From contig CAYXVZ010000001.1 in assembly GCA_964468345.1 (NCBI GenBank), forward strand, positions 62,001-126,000: a stretch of 64,000 nucleotides of DNA. Direction: 5' to 3'. The notes under the pieces are model-generated. The model ran no database searches. It was not told the origin of the DNA and saw nothing but the letters and a program-made list of their open reading frames with translations. The translations under genes were made by a program, and so were the position numbers. This DNA comes from DALYLB01 sp964468345 (GTDB lineage Bacteria; Acidobacteriota; Blastocatellia; RBC074). Positions 20,160-28,676 of this stretch are shown piece after piece (position 1 is the first letter of the stretch; the number at the start of each line of letters is the position of its first letter).

Positions 20160-20299
20160 GCAGCGGAAAAAGAAGGAGGCAGGAGGCAGCGGCAGGAGGC
20201 AGTGATTTTGGCCACTATATTATTGGCTTTCGATGAGCACATGGTCAAAGTCACTGCCTCCTGCCGCTGCCTCCTGCCTCCTTCTTTTTCCGCTGCCTA
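20156..20299. repeat. Perfect 50-bp-arm hairpin of GGCAGGA words
   Basis: Bases 20156-20205 and 20250-20299 are exact reverse complements over 50 bp, separated by 44 nt. The left arm begins within the MaoC gene, so its TAG (20157-20159) is part of the structure, and the right arm ends 15 bp before the stop of the convergent oxygenase gene. A 25-nt core recurs at 26350-26374. A role as a shared 3'-end signal is inference, since no T-run follows. Confidence 0.9.
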
Positions 20300-20314
20300 C
20301 TGCCTGCTTGTTTC

Positions 20315-21076
20315 TTACTGCCATTGTCCTAAACGTTTGACTTCCGCGAGATGATCAGCAGGAACCAGCATTTGATAAGCAAGCAGACGAAGCGCGGGGA
20401 GATTGATTTTCCCGTAGGCCTGCAGCGTGAAAGAAAAAAATGGGAGTGAGGCGAGGGAGAGCATCTGCCGGACATTATTCGGAACGAGCGCTGCCTGCAA
20501 TTGCAGTAGCAGCGCATAGCGAAGCGGGCCGAGATGCCGTCGGTATTGTTGATAGAGCTTTCCGCTAAGTTCGCTGAACACGAGGTCGCGATCGAGATGC
20601 CGTTCGCGGTCCGGGAGCCAGGCGGAATAATTGGGCGGTAATTCAGGAATCTGCATGCCTTCGCCAACACGATAGAAAGTGTCGTAGAGATCCTCCCGCT
20701 CTGCGGCCTCGAGCGGTCGCCGCAACAATTCGTACGAGCGAATCGAATAATCAATCAGCATATAGAGCACATCGCGATAGGCCCATTCGGGAATGCGGTG
20801 GCCGCGACGGTTTTCCACAGCGTCGTGCGCGGCATTGATACGGGCGAGCGTCTGCCTGGCGCGGCTTTCGTCCGCGAAAACAATCTCCTGGGCATACCGG
20901 GCGGTCGAAAACAAACGACCGATCGGATCGCTGGGCAGGCGATTGGTATAGAAGAGCCAGTCAACAGCCCGATTGAGCGCAAATTCCGCCGCCGATCCGG
21001 CAAAGATCAAGAGGATCGTATCGGAGTCTCCCCAGATCTCGCGAACAATCGAATTCCGATGAACAAAGTCAGCCAT
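20315..21076 (-). CDS. MpaB/DUF2236 family oxygenase-like protein
   Basis: 253 residues. The pattern matches the DUF2236 (rubber oxygenase/MpaB) family: an opening segment with LLIFAGSAAEFALNRAV, then DPIGRLFSTARY, a conserved histidine in INAAHDAV, and a helix-rich end. The family is associated with heme binding; characterised members cleave isoprenoid chains oxidatively. The substrate here is unknown. No signal peptide is visible. The protein is shorter than many relatives (about 300 residues) but not obviously truncated. It is convergent with the MaoC gene across the hairpin. Confidence 0.75.
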   Translation of the reverse strand: MADFVHRNSIVREIWGDSDTILLIFAGSAAEFALNRAVDWLFYTNRLPSDPIGRLFSTARYAQEIVFADESRARQTLARINAAHDAVENRRGHRIPEWAYRDVLYMLIDYSIRSYELLRRPLEAAEREDLYDTFYRVGEGMQIPELPPNYSAWLPDRERHLDRDLVFSELSGKLYQQYRRHLGPLRYALLLQLQAALVPNNVRQMLSLASLPFFSFTLQAYGKINLPALRLLAYQMLVPADHLAEVKRLGQWQ

Positions 21077-21116
21077 AGGATTTAGACCGCCAATATTCGG
21101 ACCGAATCACACTCCC

Positions 21117-22331
21117 TCACTCATCCCCTGATTCAGCCCCAGCTTTCAGCATGCCATATTGCTTCAGCGCAATCAGTTTCAATTGCTCCGTGATGGTTTC
21201 ATAGCCGGAAAAACGCCGTTCGTCCGCGCGAAAAGCGGGCGTATGAGATTGCCGCCGGCCATCGACGATGGCGGTGCCGTGTTTTTTATGGAGCAACTCA
21301 TGGTACATCACGAAATCGATCGCCTGCCGAGAAACGGCCGAATCGTCGAGAGTAACCGAGATCATCACCGTATCGCGCGAAGGTTGATAATGACCGAATT
21401 TTCGCGCGGTCAGCGTGCGATTCCAAACGAGGTTGGGCTGCGGCATCGCATTATTGAAATAGGCGGCATTGATCCGCGCAAAACTTTCTCCGAGATCGTG
21501 AACCCGGCCTTTCAGCGGCGGAGTCGGCGGCTGCGCAAATGATTCCATGTCGAATATCACCCCGCTGAAATCCTCTGTCTCGGCATATTCACGATAGATG
21601 CGCTCAGCCGATGCGTCGTGTCCCACCAGCGCTTCCTGCAAAAGCGACTCCCAAACAGAGGCATCCGCATTTTGAAAGCCCTGGTGCACTTTCAGGACCA
21701 ATCCATTGCTGTATGCGCGGCGGTTCCACAGACTGGAAATATTCGTCAGGCGTAATAACACCCGATAACGGGACATCGCGGGGAGTTTGCTTGCTAGCTC
21801 GCGCGCCAGTCGAAGGGTGGCAAGGTGACCGTCGAACGTCTCTGGCCCGGACAGGTATTTCAACCAGCAATAGGCTCGACGCGACGGAGTTTCCAGCGCT
21901 GCGGGGATTGCTCCGAATTTTTTGCAAATCTCTTCTATTTCCTGTGCCTGCCGGCAGATTTCAGCAGCCATCCGCTCCCGCGTCTCGGCAGATCCCCAAA
22001 TCGAATCCAGTTGCAGCCATAAACGGTCGGCAATCTCCTCGCCGTTCTTCACGACATTTCTGATCCGAAAACCGGTTGGGGCCACAGAATCGGTATCCGC
22101 CTCGCGTATCGGCAAGTTGTTCAGATCGAGATCGCGAAGGAACAGATAGGCCCGCCGCGAGGGAGCTGGCAACTGGTCAATGCCCTTCCCATTTCGCCGG
22201 CAGATCGTGTCGACATCCGTAACGATCTGTTGCACCTGCCGGCGAAACGGCTCGACGTCGGCAGGTGCCAGTCCCGTCTGTAATTTGGATCGCACCAGAT
22301 TGAATACGCGTACCAGACCGTTGATCTTCAT
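21117..22331 (-). CDS. SprT-like zinc metallopeptidase domain protein
   Basis: 404 residues from the ATG at 22331. The frame stays open to 22484, but the extra N-terminus (MIFAFCLLISLLC) is translated hairpin-repeat sequence, so a downstream start is preferred; no strong ribosome site settles it, and a GTG at 22415 is another option. The N-terminal half is helical. The C-terminal half has the zinc motif YHELLHKKHG (HExxH type), with a further histidine in SHTPAF, as in SprT-like domains. The substrate is unknown and the N-terminal region has no recognised family. It ends 40 bp upstream of the DUF2236 gene. Confidence 0.72.
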   Translation of the reverse strand: MKINGLVRVFNLVRSKLQTGLAPADVEPFRRQVQQIVTDVDTICRRNGKGIDQLPAPSRRAYLFLRDLDLNNLPIREADTDSVAPTGFRIRNVVKNGEEIADRLWLQLDSIWGSAETRERMAAEICRQAQEIEEICKKFGAIPAALETPSRRAYCWLKYLSGPETFDGHLATLRLARELASKLPAMSRYRVLLRLTNISSLWNRRAYSNGLVLKVHQGFQNADASVWESLLQEALVGHDASAERIYREYAETEDFSGVIFDMESFAQPPTPPLKGRVHDLGESFARINAAYFNNAMPQPNLVWNRTLTARKFGHYQPSRDTVMISVTLDDSAVSRQAIDFVMYHELLHKKHGTAIVDGRRQSHTPAFRADERRFSGYETITEQLKLIALKQYGMLKAGAESGDE

Positions 22332-22455
22332 GCTGGCATGATCTATCGGCAGATTTTGAAAAGAAAGGAATCCGGGAAGAAAGATGTGGGATCGTAAATC
22401 GTTTACAACCTGCACGTCTCCATTTCGCCCTATATCAGTGCAAGTACACAACAAA

Positions 22456-22572
22456 GAAATCAAAAGGCAAAAGGCAAAGATCAAAAGACAAAAGGATCAA
22501 CCTCGAAGCCTATTTTGCTAAAAGAGATTCGTACTTTTGCCTTTTGATCTTTGCCTTTTGCTTTTGATTTTC
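22456..22572. repeat. Long hairpin of AAAAGGC words
   Basis: Arms 22456-22494 and 22534-22572 pair almost completely (one mismatch and two single-base shifts over 39 nt). One arm consists of (C)AAAAGGC and GATCAAAAG words, the other of the pyrimidine complement. It lies 35 bp after the stop of the VPS10-repeat gene on the minus strand. Its lower arm opens a spurious N-terminal extension of the SprT-like frame. Confidence 0.88.
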
Positions 22573-22606
22573 TTCCTCTGTACTAATGCTCCCTATTCTG
22601 AGTTAG

Positions 22607-25600
22607 TTACCGATCCTGCCAAACCGGGATGCGGCCTGAGGTCCACGGAGCGCCGGCCGATTCCATGGATTTTTCGAGTTTGGCCACTTCGACCTCGACC
22701 AGTTGTTTGAGCTGCTTGAGCACGACATCAAACTCCTGCGCGGCGATATTGTATTCGCTGATTTGCGTCTGCGTGGGCTTGGCGTTCGCCATCCGGATGG
22801 CTGCGGCGACAGTGCCGACGCGCGAGGTGATCGAGGGCGGCGGATTTTCCTGCCGCGCAATCAAGGTACGGTCGCCGCTCAACGATTTGCCGAGGTCATT
22901 CAATCGCTTTTCGAGCGAGGCCACCTCTTCCATCACCTTCTCGCTGGCGCCGGGCGTTTCCTGCAGCGCGCGCTTCGCCGCGGCCAGTTTTGCGCGGGTT
23001 TCATTCAGCACGCCGTTCGCGCCAGAGACCGCGCGCTGCAGCCGGGCAGCCTTCTGCTGAAATTCAAAGAGTTCCTTTCGCTCCGCCGCCGCCAGCGTCA
23101 TCGTGCCTTCGGTCACGACATTGAAAGATTGCGGCGCGCCCAATGGCGTCCAGACGCCGCCAATCCGTTTGGAGGCGCTGACCGTGTATTTCCCGGGCAT
23201 AACAAGTTGGCCGGACGGCGGCGGCCCGAAGAGTTCTTCCAGGCCTTCAGAGCCCGGCGGACGCGGCGGCGCAAGCAGTGACGCCGGGTAGCGCAGATCC
23301 CATGTGACCCGTTGGATTCCCTGCATGGGCGCGCCATTTATGCGTCGGACGACATTGCCGGCCGCATCCTTGACCGTGAACATCACAACCGGGGCTTCTT
23401 CTTCCTCTTCGGCCGTCAGTTCCGCCTGCGAGGGATACTGAAAGCCTTTTCCCTCGGGATCCTTTTCGCGCAGCTTTCTTTCCGCTTCCTTCCGCAGCGT
23501 CTTTTTCGACTTCAACGATTCTTTCATAAACAACGTGAAGGTCGCGCCGAAGGCGGGGTTTTCGGCGTTGTAAAAACTCTCGCCCTGCGAAGCTTTTCCT
23601 CGCCCGCCGTAAGGCGTGGTCTGCACATACATCAGTGCGTCTTTCACCGGAAACAGGTGCGCATCCTGCGCCAAGACTTCCGCTTTCGCGTCCCGAAGCG
23701 GCGCATAGTTATTCAAGACATATATGCCGCGTCCGAACGTGCCGGCAACCAGGTCATTCTCGGTCTTCTGGATGGCAAGATCGCGCACGGCAATGGTCGG
23801 CAGCCCGCCTTTGAGTTGAATCCATTTGGCGCCGCCATCCAAGGTGAAGAAAACGCCGAACTCCGTGCCGATGAATAGAAGGTTGGGATTGGCGTGGTCC
23901 TCGGCGATCGCCCAGAGCGGATGATTTTTCGGCAGGTTGCCGTTGATCAGATTCCAGGTTTTGCCCGCATCGGTCGTTTTGACCAGGTAAGGCGCATAAT
24001 CGGAATTCTGGTGGTTGTTGAAAAGCGCGTAGGCCGTATTCACATCGTGCTGTGAAGCCAGGACGCGCGCGACATAGGCGTTTTCAGGCACGCCGGCGAT
24101 CTTTTCCGTTTTCGTCCAGGTCTTGCCGCCGTCCTCTGTGGTTTGAATCAGACCGTCATCGGTGCCGATATAAATCAGCCCTTCTTTTTTCGGCGATTCG
24201 CTGATGCCTGCAATATTGCCGTACTGCGCGGTCGATTGGTGCTTGGCGACTGCATCGGGTCCCCAGATGCGTCCCATCACCGGCAGCGCATCGCGATTGA
24301 GCTGCCGAGTGAGATCGCCGCTGATCGCGCGCCAACTATCGCCGCGGTCATCGCTGCGGAACAGTTTATTGGCGGCGAAATAGATCCGCTTGTTGTTGTG
24401 CGGGCTGATGATGATCGGCGAATCCCAATTCCAGCGAAGCGCCGGCTCGCCCTTCCCTTCCTTGGGCTGTATGCCGATTCGCTCGCCGGTGCGTTTATCG
24501 AATCGGACCAGCACGCCGTACTGCAGCGTCGCGTAGATGATATTCGGATCGACCGGATCTACACGCGTGTGAAAGCCGTCGCCACCGTTGGTCACAAACC
24601 AATCGGCGTTGGTAATCCCTGAAGCCGATCGCGTCGCCGCGGGGCCGCACCAACTGTTGTTATCCTGCGTTCCGCCGCATACATTGTAAAAAGGCCCCGC
24701 CGTATCGACCGCGACATCATAAAACTGCGAGATGGGCATGTTCGATTTGAAGTGCCAGTTCTGCCCGCGATCGAAACTTTCATAAACGCCGCCATCGCAT
24801 CCAACCAGGTAATAATCCGTGTTTTTCGGATCGACCCAGATCGCATGGTTATCGACGTGCTTGTTCTTTTCACCGAGCGGTCGCAGCGTACGCCCGCCGT
24901 CATCCGAGACCTGAAAAACCACGTTCGGAACATAAATACGATCGACGTCTTTCGGATCGCAAATGATCTGCGCGTAATACATCGCCTGCGCGATCTGCGG
25001 ATTCATTTTTTCCCAGGTCGCGCCTTTATCGCGCGAACGGAAGATGCCGCTGCCATTCTCCGCGGCTTCGACCGTGGCATAGACAACGTTCGGATCGACC
25101 GGCGAAACGTCCACGCCAATGCGCCCGACATCCCCGGCCGGCAATCCGCCGCGCAGTTTCGTCCACGTTGCGCCGGCATCGGTCGATTTATACAACGCAC
25201 TCTCCGGACCGCCGTTGATCAAGGTGAAATAATGGCGACGGCGCTGCCAGGATGCGGCATACAAGGTGTCGGGATTCGACGGATCGAAAACAACCTCGGT
25301 TACTCCCGTGTTTTCGCTGATGTTCAGGATGTTCTTCCACGTCTTGCCGCCGTCGGTCGTTTTGAACAATCCGCGATCGCCGCCCGGCCCCCACAAGGGA
25401 CCCTGCGCGGCGACATACACGACCTTGCTGTCGCGCGGATCGATAATGATGCGGCCGATATGCTCGGATTTCTCCAGGCCCACTTTGCGGAAGCTCTTTC
25501 CGCCGTCTTCCGATTTGTAGACGCCATCGCCATACGCGACGCTTCGCTGGGAATTGTTCTCGCCCGTTCCGACCCATAAGACATTCGAATCTTTCGGATC

Positions 25601-25930
25601 CAGCGCAAGATCGCCGATGGAAAACGAACCGTAATTGTCGAACACAGGCGTCCATGTCGTTCCGCCATTGATCGTTTTCCATACCCCACCTGAAGCAACC
25701 GCCGCGAAATATTTTGCGCGATCATGCGGATCGACCGCGAAATCCACCACGCGGCCCCCCGTCACAGCCGGCCCAATCGAACGAAACCGCAGGCCGTTAA
25801 AGGTCGCCGTAGACATCGGATCGGGCTTCTCCTCCCGCCGCCCCTCGGGCCGCTGTTCCTGCGCGCTCGCGGCAAACATCGCAAGCGAAAAAACTATGGC
25901 AACAATCAATAGATGACATAACGATTTCAT
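22607..25930 (-). CDS. Secreted VPS10/sortilin-repeat beta-propeller protein
   Basis: 1107 residues from the ATG at 25930, which has GAGGAG 7 nt upstream and a signal peptide (LCHLLIVAIVFSLAMFAASA). The open frame to 26080 lacks support. The body carries at least eight Asp-box/BNR-type turns (for example SEDGGKSF, TTDGGKTW, TEDGGKTW, TTDAGKTW), the pattern of the VPS10/sortilin-like propeller family often called glycosyl hydrolase in annotations. The C-terminal ~350 residues include a Glu-rich segment, a beta domain and a helical coiled-coil end. No catalytic residues are evident, so binding rather than hydrolysis is likely. Signal peptide implies export. Confidence 0.9.
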   Translation of the reverse strand: MKSLCHLLIVAIVFSLAMFAASAQEQRPEGRREEKPDPMSTATFNGLRFRSIGPAVTGGRVVDFAVDPHDRAKYFAAVASGGVWKTINGGTTWTPVFDNYGSFSIGDLALDPKDSNVLWVGTGENNSQRSVAYGDGVYKSEDGGKSFRKVGLEKSEHIGRIIIDPRDSKVVYVAAQGPLWGPGGDRGLFKTTDGGKTWKNILNISENTGVTEVVFDPSNPDTLYAASWQRRRHYFTLINGGPESALYKSTDAGATWTKLRGGLPAGDVGRIGVDVSPVDPNVVYATVEAAENGSGIFRSRDKGATWEKMNPQIAQAMYYAQIICDPKDVDRIYVPNVVFQVSDDGGRTLRPLGEKNKHVDNHAIWVDPKNTDYYLVGCDGGVYESFDRGQNWHFKSNMPISQFYDVAVDTAGPFYNVCGGTQDNNSWCGPAATRSASGITNADWFVTNGGDGFHTRVDPVDPNIIYATLQYGVLVRFDKRTGERIGIQPKEGKGEPALRWNWDSPIIISPHNNKRIYFAANKLFRSDDRGDSWRAISGDLTRQLNRDALPVMGRIWGPDAVAKHQSTAQYGNIAGISESPKKEGLIYIGTDDGLIQTTEDGGKTWTKTEKIAGVPENAYVARVLASQHDVNTAYALFNNHQNSDYAPYLVKTTDAGKTWNLINGNLPKNHPLWAIAEDHANPNLLFIGTEFGVFFTLDGGAKWIQLKGGLPTIAVRDLAIQKTENDLVAGTFGRGIYVLNNYAPLRDAKAEVLAQDAHLFPVKDALMYVQTTPYGGRGKASQGESFYNAENPAFGATFTLFMKESLKSKKTLRKEAERKLREKDPEGKGFQYPSQAELTAEEEEEAPVVMFTVKDAAGNVVRRINGAPMQGIQRVTWDLRYPASLLAPPRPPGSEGLEELFGPPPSGQLVMPGKYTVSASKRIGGVWTPLGAPQSFNVVTEGTMTLAAAERKELFEFQQKAARLQRAVSGANGVLNETRAKLAAAKRALQETPGASEKVMEEVASLEKRLNDLGKSLSGDRTLIARQENPPPSITSRVGTVAAAIRMANAKPTQTQISEYNIAAQEFDVVLKQLKQLVEVEVAKLEKSMESAGAPWTSGRIPVWQDR

Positions 25931-26051
25931 GGGTACTCTCCTCAAGAAAGACATGCAGTATGCTGCGGAAATATAAAGTCGATCAAAGGCAGCAGTGATC
26001 GGAAGGATCGTCGCGAATCTAGATCGTTTTTTCACTTCGGCATACGGCTTT

Positions 26052-26118
26052 GCCACAGAGTCACGGAGGCACAGAGCCAATCAGTGGTTTTTCTCTGTGA
26101 CTGCGGTGCCTCTGTGGC
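26052..26118. repeat. Hairpin of CACAGAG words
   Basis: Left arm 26052-26076 (GCCACAGAGTCACGGAGGCA and on) faces right arm 26093-26118, about 20 paired bases of 25 with a 16-nt loop. It lies 120 bp upstream of the VPS10-repeat start and downstream of the hydrolase gene, so it sits between two same-strand genes. Confidence 0.8.
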
Positions 26119-26185
26119 TATCCATACAAGCAAATGAAATCCGACCTACAGCGCTTTTCACATGAATGAGTAGGAAAAATAGAAG

Positions 26186-26281
26186 AATTTCAACACAAGG
26201 GTTCAAGGACTCAAAGGTTCAAAGGCCGATCTATAAAGGGCTCTTTGAACCTTTGAGTCCTTGAACCTTTGTGTTGAAATT
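26186..26281. repeat. Hairpin of TTCAAGG/CTCAAAGG words, 39-bp arms
   Basis: Arms 26186-26224 and 26243-26281 are reverse complements with a single mismatch over 39 bp and an 18-nt loop. It is adjacent to the CACAGAG hairpin but has an entirely different vocabulary. Together with the GGCAGGA block next to the hydrolase stop, the 26.05-26.38 kb spacer holds three different word elements in about 330 bp. Confidence 0.9.
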
Positions 26282-26344
26282 TCACTCGGCCTGCACATCC
26301 AATTGAAAAACGCTGTAACACTTGATTTCACTGTATATGCGGCG

Positions 26345-26380
26345 AATTGACTGCCTCCTGCCGCTGCCTCCTGCTTCCTT
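26345..26380 (-). repeat. GGCAGGA word repeat, half element
   Basis: Bases 26350-26374 are identical to 25 nt of the hairpin right arm at 20252-20276. The element ends exactly at the TGA (26381-26383) of the hydrolase gene, again directly 3' of a stop codon. Confidence 0.8.
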
Positions 26381-27430
26381 TCATTTTACGGGGTTCGCAG
26401 GCGAAAGGTGCTGCGCAAGGAAGCGGTAGACCTCCGCGCGGGATTCTTTGGCCAGTTTCGTGTCGATGCGGTTGAAAATATGTCCGCCCGGCGCATTGTC
26501 ATAGATCTTGTATTCGAATTTCTTCCCTTCCGCTTTCAGGGATTTGATCAGATGCTCGACTTCGAGGACGTTGACATCCTCATCATTGGTGTTGGTGTGA
26601 ATCAGCAGCGGCGTCTGCAGCTTTTCCGCATTCCAGGCGGGCGAACGGCGTTTATACTCGGCGACATTGTCCGCCGCCGATTTGCCCAGGTGATAAGGCG
26701 CGGAAAACAGTTCGCGATAGCTCTGCGATTTGTACCCCATTCGCGCGATCATATCGCTGACCGGAACGCCCGCGTAGGCCACCTTGTAATCCTGCGGGTG
26801 ATTGAAAATGTTCATCAGCGTGATCATTCCGCCGTGGCTCCAGCCGAGAATGCCGACGCGCTGCGGATCGATATTGGCGTGATTTTCGAGCATCCACTTC
26901 ATGCCGAGAAAGACATCTTCGTTTTCAAGCCCGCCGTAATCGATCAACTGCCAGAATCCGCGGCCATAGCCGGTGCTGCCGCGATAATCCGACGCAATGA
27001 TGGCGTAGCCCTGCTCGACCAGTTCGCGGATGATATGCAGCGAAGCCGTCTCGAAATCTCCATGCACGCCGCCGTGCACATACACCAGTAGGGGCAGTTT
27101 CGCCGTGGCATATTTCTTCGGGATGAAGGTATAGGCATTGATGACGACGGGATTGGTCGCTCCCTGGCCCGTGGGATTCGGAATGACGCGCGGCGGCGGC
27201 CCCGTGTATTTGATTTTGTCGACCGTGGCGATATCTCCCATTCGCTGAAACCACATCAGGTCATCGATGTCTTTCCGAATTCCCTGCTCCAGGAACGTCA
27301 GGCGCTCTTCCAAGGCGCGAATCCGCTGCGCGGCCGGATCTTCCGCGGGCCGCGATTCCTGCGCCGCCACAGGCAACGCCACCGAGAGCAGAATCAAACA
27401 TACGCATACAAATTTCAGCAAAGGATGCAT
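26381..27430 (-). CDS. Secreted S9-like alpha/beta hydrolase
   Basis: 349 residues. Signal peptide 1-23 (FVCVCLILLSVALPVAAQ), a short helical segment, then an alpha/beta hydrolase resembling the catalytic domain of prolyl oligopeptidases without the propeller. The nucleophile lies in GWSHGG, the acid probably in THTNDED-like NTNDEDVN, and the histidine in APGGHIF. The RGSTGYG motif after the oxyanion strand is typical of S9. It probably hydrolyses peptides or esters in the periplasm. GGGAGG precedes the ATG by 9 nt. Same strand as the VPS10-repeat gene but separated from it by the hairpin cluster. Confidence 0.87.
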   Translation of the reverse strand: MHPLLKFVCVCLILLSVALPVAAQESRPAEDPAAQRIRALEERLTFLEQGIRKDIDDLMWFQRMGDIATVDKIKYTGPPPRVIPNPTGQGATNPVVINAYTFIPKKYATAKLPLLVYVHGGVHGDFETASLHIIRELVEQGYAIIASDYRGSTGYGRGFWQLIDYGGLENEDVFLGMKWMLENHANIDPQRVGILGWSHGGMITLMNIFNHPQDYKVAYAGVPVSDMIARMGYKSQSYRELFSAPYHLGKSAADNVAEYKRRSPAWNAEKLQTPLLIHTNTNDEDVNVLEVEHLIKSLKAEGKKFEYKIYDNAPGGHIFNRIDTKLAKESRAEVYRFLAQHLSPANPVK

Positions 27431-27595
27431 CGATCAGATCCTCCCGCTTTCAACAGGACTTTTTGTGTCCAGGAAAGTCGACGTTCGGACTTGCTTAGAA
27501 TTGGATTTCGAAAAAATGACAGGAACTGTCGCAGAAAAGTACGTACCGACCGGCTGAGAGGATACGGTAATTTTTTGATTCGAGCAAAAGGGGGA

Positions 27596-28084
27596 TTATT
27601 TTGACGGATCCGGCTCGCGACGCGCGCCGGCGAACTGCCGCGTCGTGTGTTCGACGACGCTCGGATATTCCACTGGATTCGCGATCGGATCGGTGGGAAT
27701 GCCTAATTGCGGCTGCGGCGCTGCCTCACGAATGATATGGCGCTCGATCAACGGGTTCTGAGAGGATTTTGGATGAGACGAGATCATGCGCGCCAATTGC
27801 CAGATCAAACAGAAGGAGATGAAGCCCGTAAAGCTTATGCCTGCGAACAAGGGGATAATGACTTCATCGCCCGATCTTCCGCGAAGCACAAGGTTGTCAT
27901 ACATTGCGTAGGTGATGATCAGTCCAAGGAGGCTGAAAAAAGACACCATACCGAACATGGCCACAATCGGCCACTTCGATTGCGGGCTGGATTCGACCGC
28001 CGGCGCTGTCCCCAGCGTCTCTCCGCATCGTTTGCAGTAGTTTGTTTTCTGTGTGTATTCGAACCCGCAGGCAGAACAAAACAT
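27596..28084 (-). CDS. Zinc-ribbon membrane protein, copy 2
   Basis: 162 residues. The N-terminal treble-clef ribbon has cysteines at 3, 6, 17 and 20 (CSAC...CKRC), followed by two transmembrane helices at ~40-62 and ~78-99 and a polar tail ending in a VVEHTTRQ segment. It is a paralogue of the next gene upstream: ribbon, two helices and the VxEHTTRQ tail match. GGGGAG precedes the ATG. Function unknown; a soluble ribbon on a two-helix anchor could bind nucleic acid or protein at the membrane (inference). Confidence 0.8.
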   Translation of the reverse strand: MFCSACGFEYTQKTNYCKRCGETLGTAPAVESSPQSKWPIVAMFGMVSFFSLLGLIITYAMYDNLVLRGRSGDEVIIPLFAGISFTGFISFCLIWQLARMISSHPKSSQNPLIERHIIREAAPQPQLGIPTDPIANPVEYPSVVEHTTRQFAGARREPDPSK

Positions 28085-28122
28085 AAAAATCTCCCCGGAA
28101 AAAGATTGCGAGAATGTTGATC

Positions 28123-28599
28123 TCAGGATTGCGAAGCGCGCGATTTTCCGGCCATCTGCCGGGTCGTATGCTCCGTGACGCTGGACGGAATGGGTTCCTG
28201 CGGAGCGGGGATATATATCGGCGGAGCCTGGGGCGGCGCAATGGACTCGAACTGCGCCTTTTGCACGGTCTGCCGAATGGCTTCCTGATAGGTTGAAATC
28301 ATACGAGCGATTTGCCAGATCAGCAGTCCGGAAATGCCGAAAAGAAAAACAAGGCTGCCGAGCAGGGCAACGATCAACCCGCCGCCCGGCAAAGACCGGT
28401 GCGCGAGCTCAGAGAACCCAGTCAACACCGTGATCAATCCAATGATGGTGAAGACAACGGTGAATAACACCATTCCCAGGATCGGCTGTTTCGGCAGGTG
28501 AATTTCAATCGAATTCCCGGTCGACCCCGTTGGCGCCCCGCACCGCTTGCAGAAATTGGTCTTCTGATTGGATTCAAAACCGCAGCTCGGACAGTACAT
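28123..28599 (-). CDS. Zinc-ribbon membrane protein, copy 1
   Basis: 158 residues with ribbon cysteines at 3, 6, 17 and 20 (CPSC...CKRC), two hydrophobic helices at ~36-60 and ~75-96, and a C-terminal TEHTTRQMAG segment shared with the downstream paralogue. GGAG lies before the ATG. The two genes are 38 bp apart and probably cotranscribed, a tandem duplication whose sequences have diverged considerably outside the ribbon and tail. No family function is known to me. Confidence 0.8.
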   Translation of the reverse strand: MYCPSCGFESNQKTNFCKRCGAPTGSTGNSIEIHLPKQPILGMVLFTVVFTIIGLITVLTGFSELAHRSLPGGGLIVALLGSLVFLFGISGLLIWQIARMISTYQEAIRQTVQKAQFESIAPPQAPPIYIPAPQEPIPSSVTEHTTRQMAGKSRASQS

Positions 28600-28676
28600 A
28601 GGATCTCCAGTCGAAAATAAGGAAAATGCAGGTCTGCTCCGCCTTTACGATCCGAGCCGTATAAATGTTCACAAGA

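Noticed and set aside
25931..26080. N-terminal extension of the VPS10-repeat protein
   Set aside because: No ribosome site; the ATG at 25930 has GAGGAG and a clean signal peptide.
22456..26374. Word repeats considered as CRISPR arrays
   Set aside because: Repeats are not regularly spaced with unique spacers; they are two-arm hairpins, and no cas genes are present.
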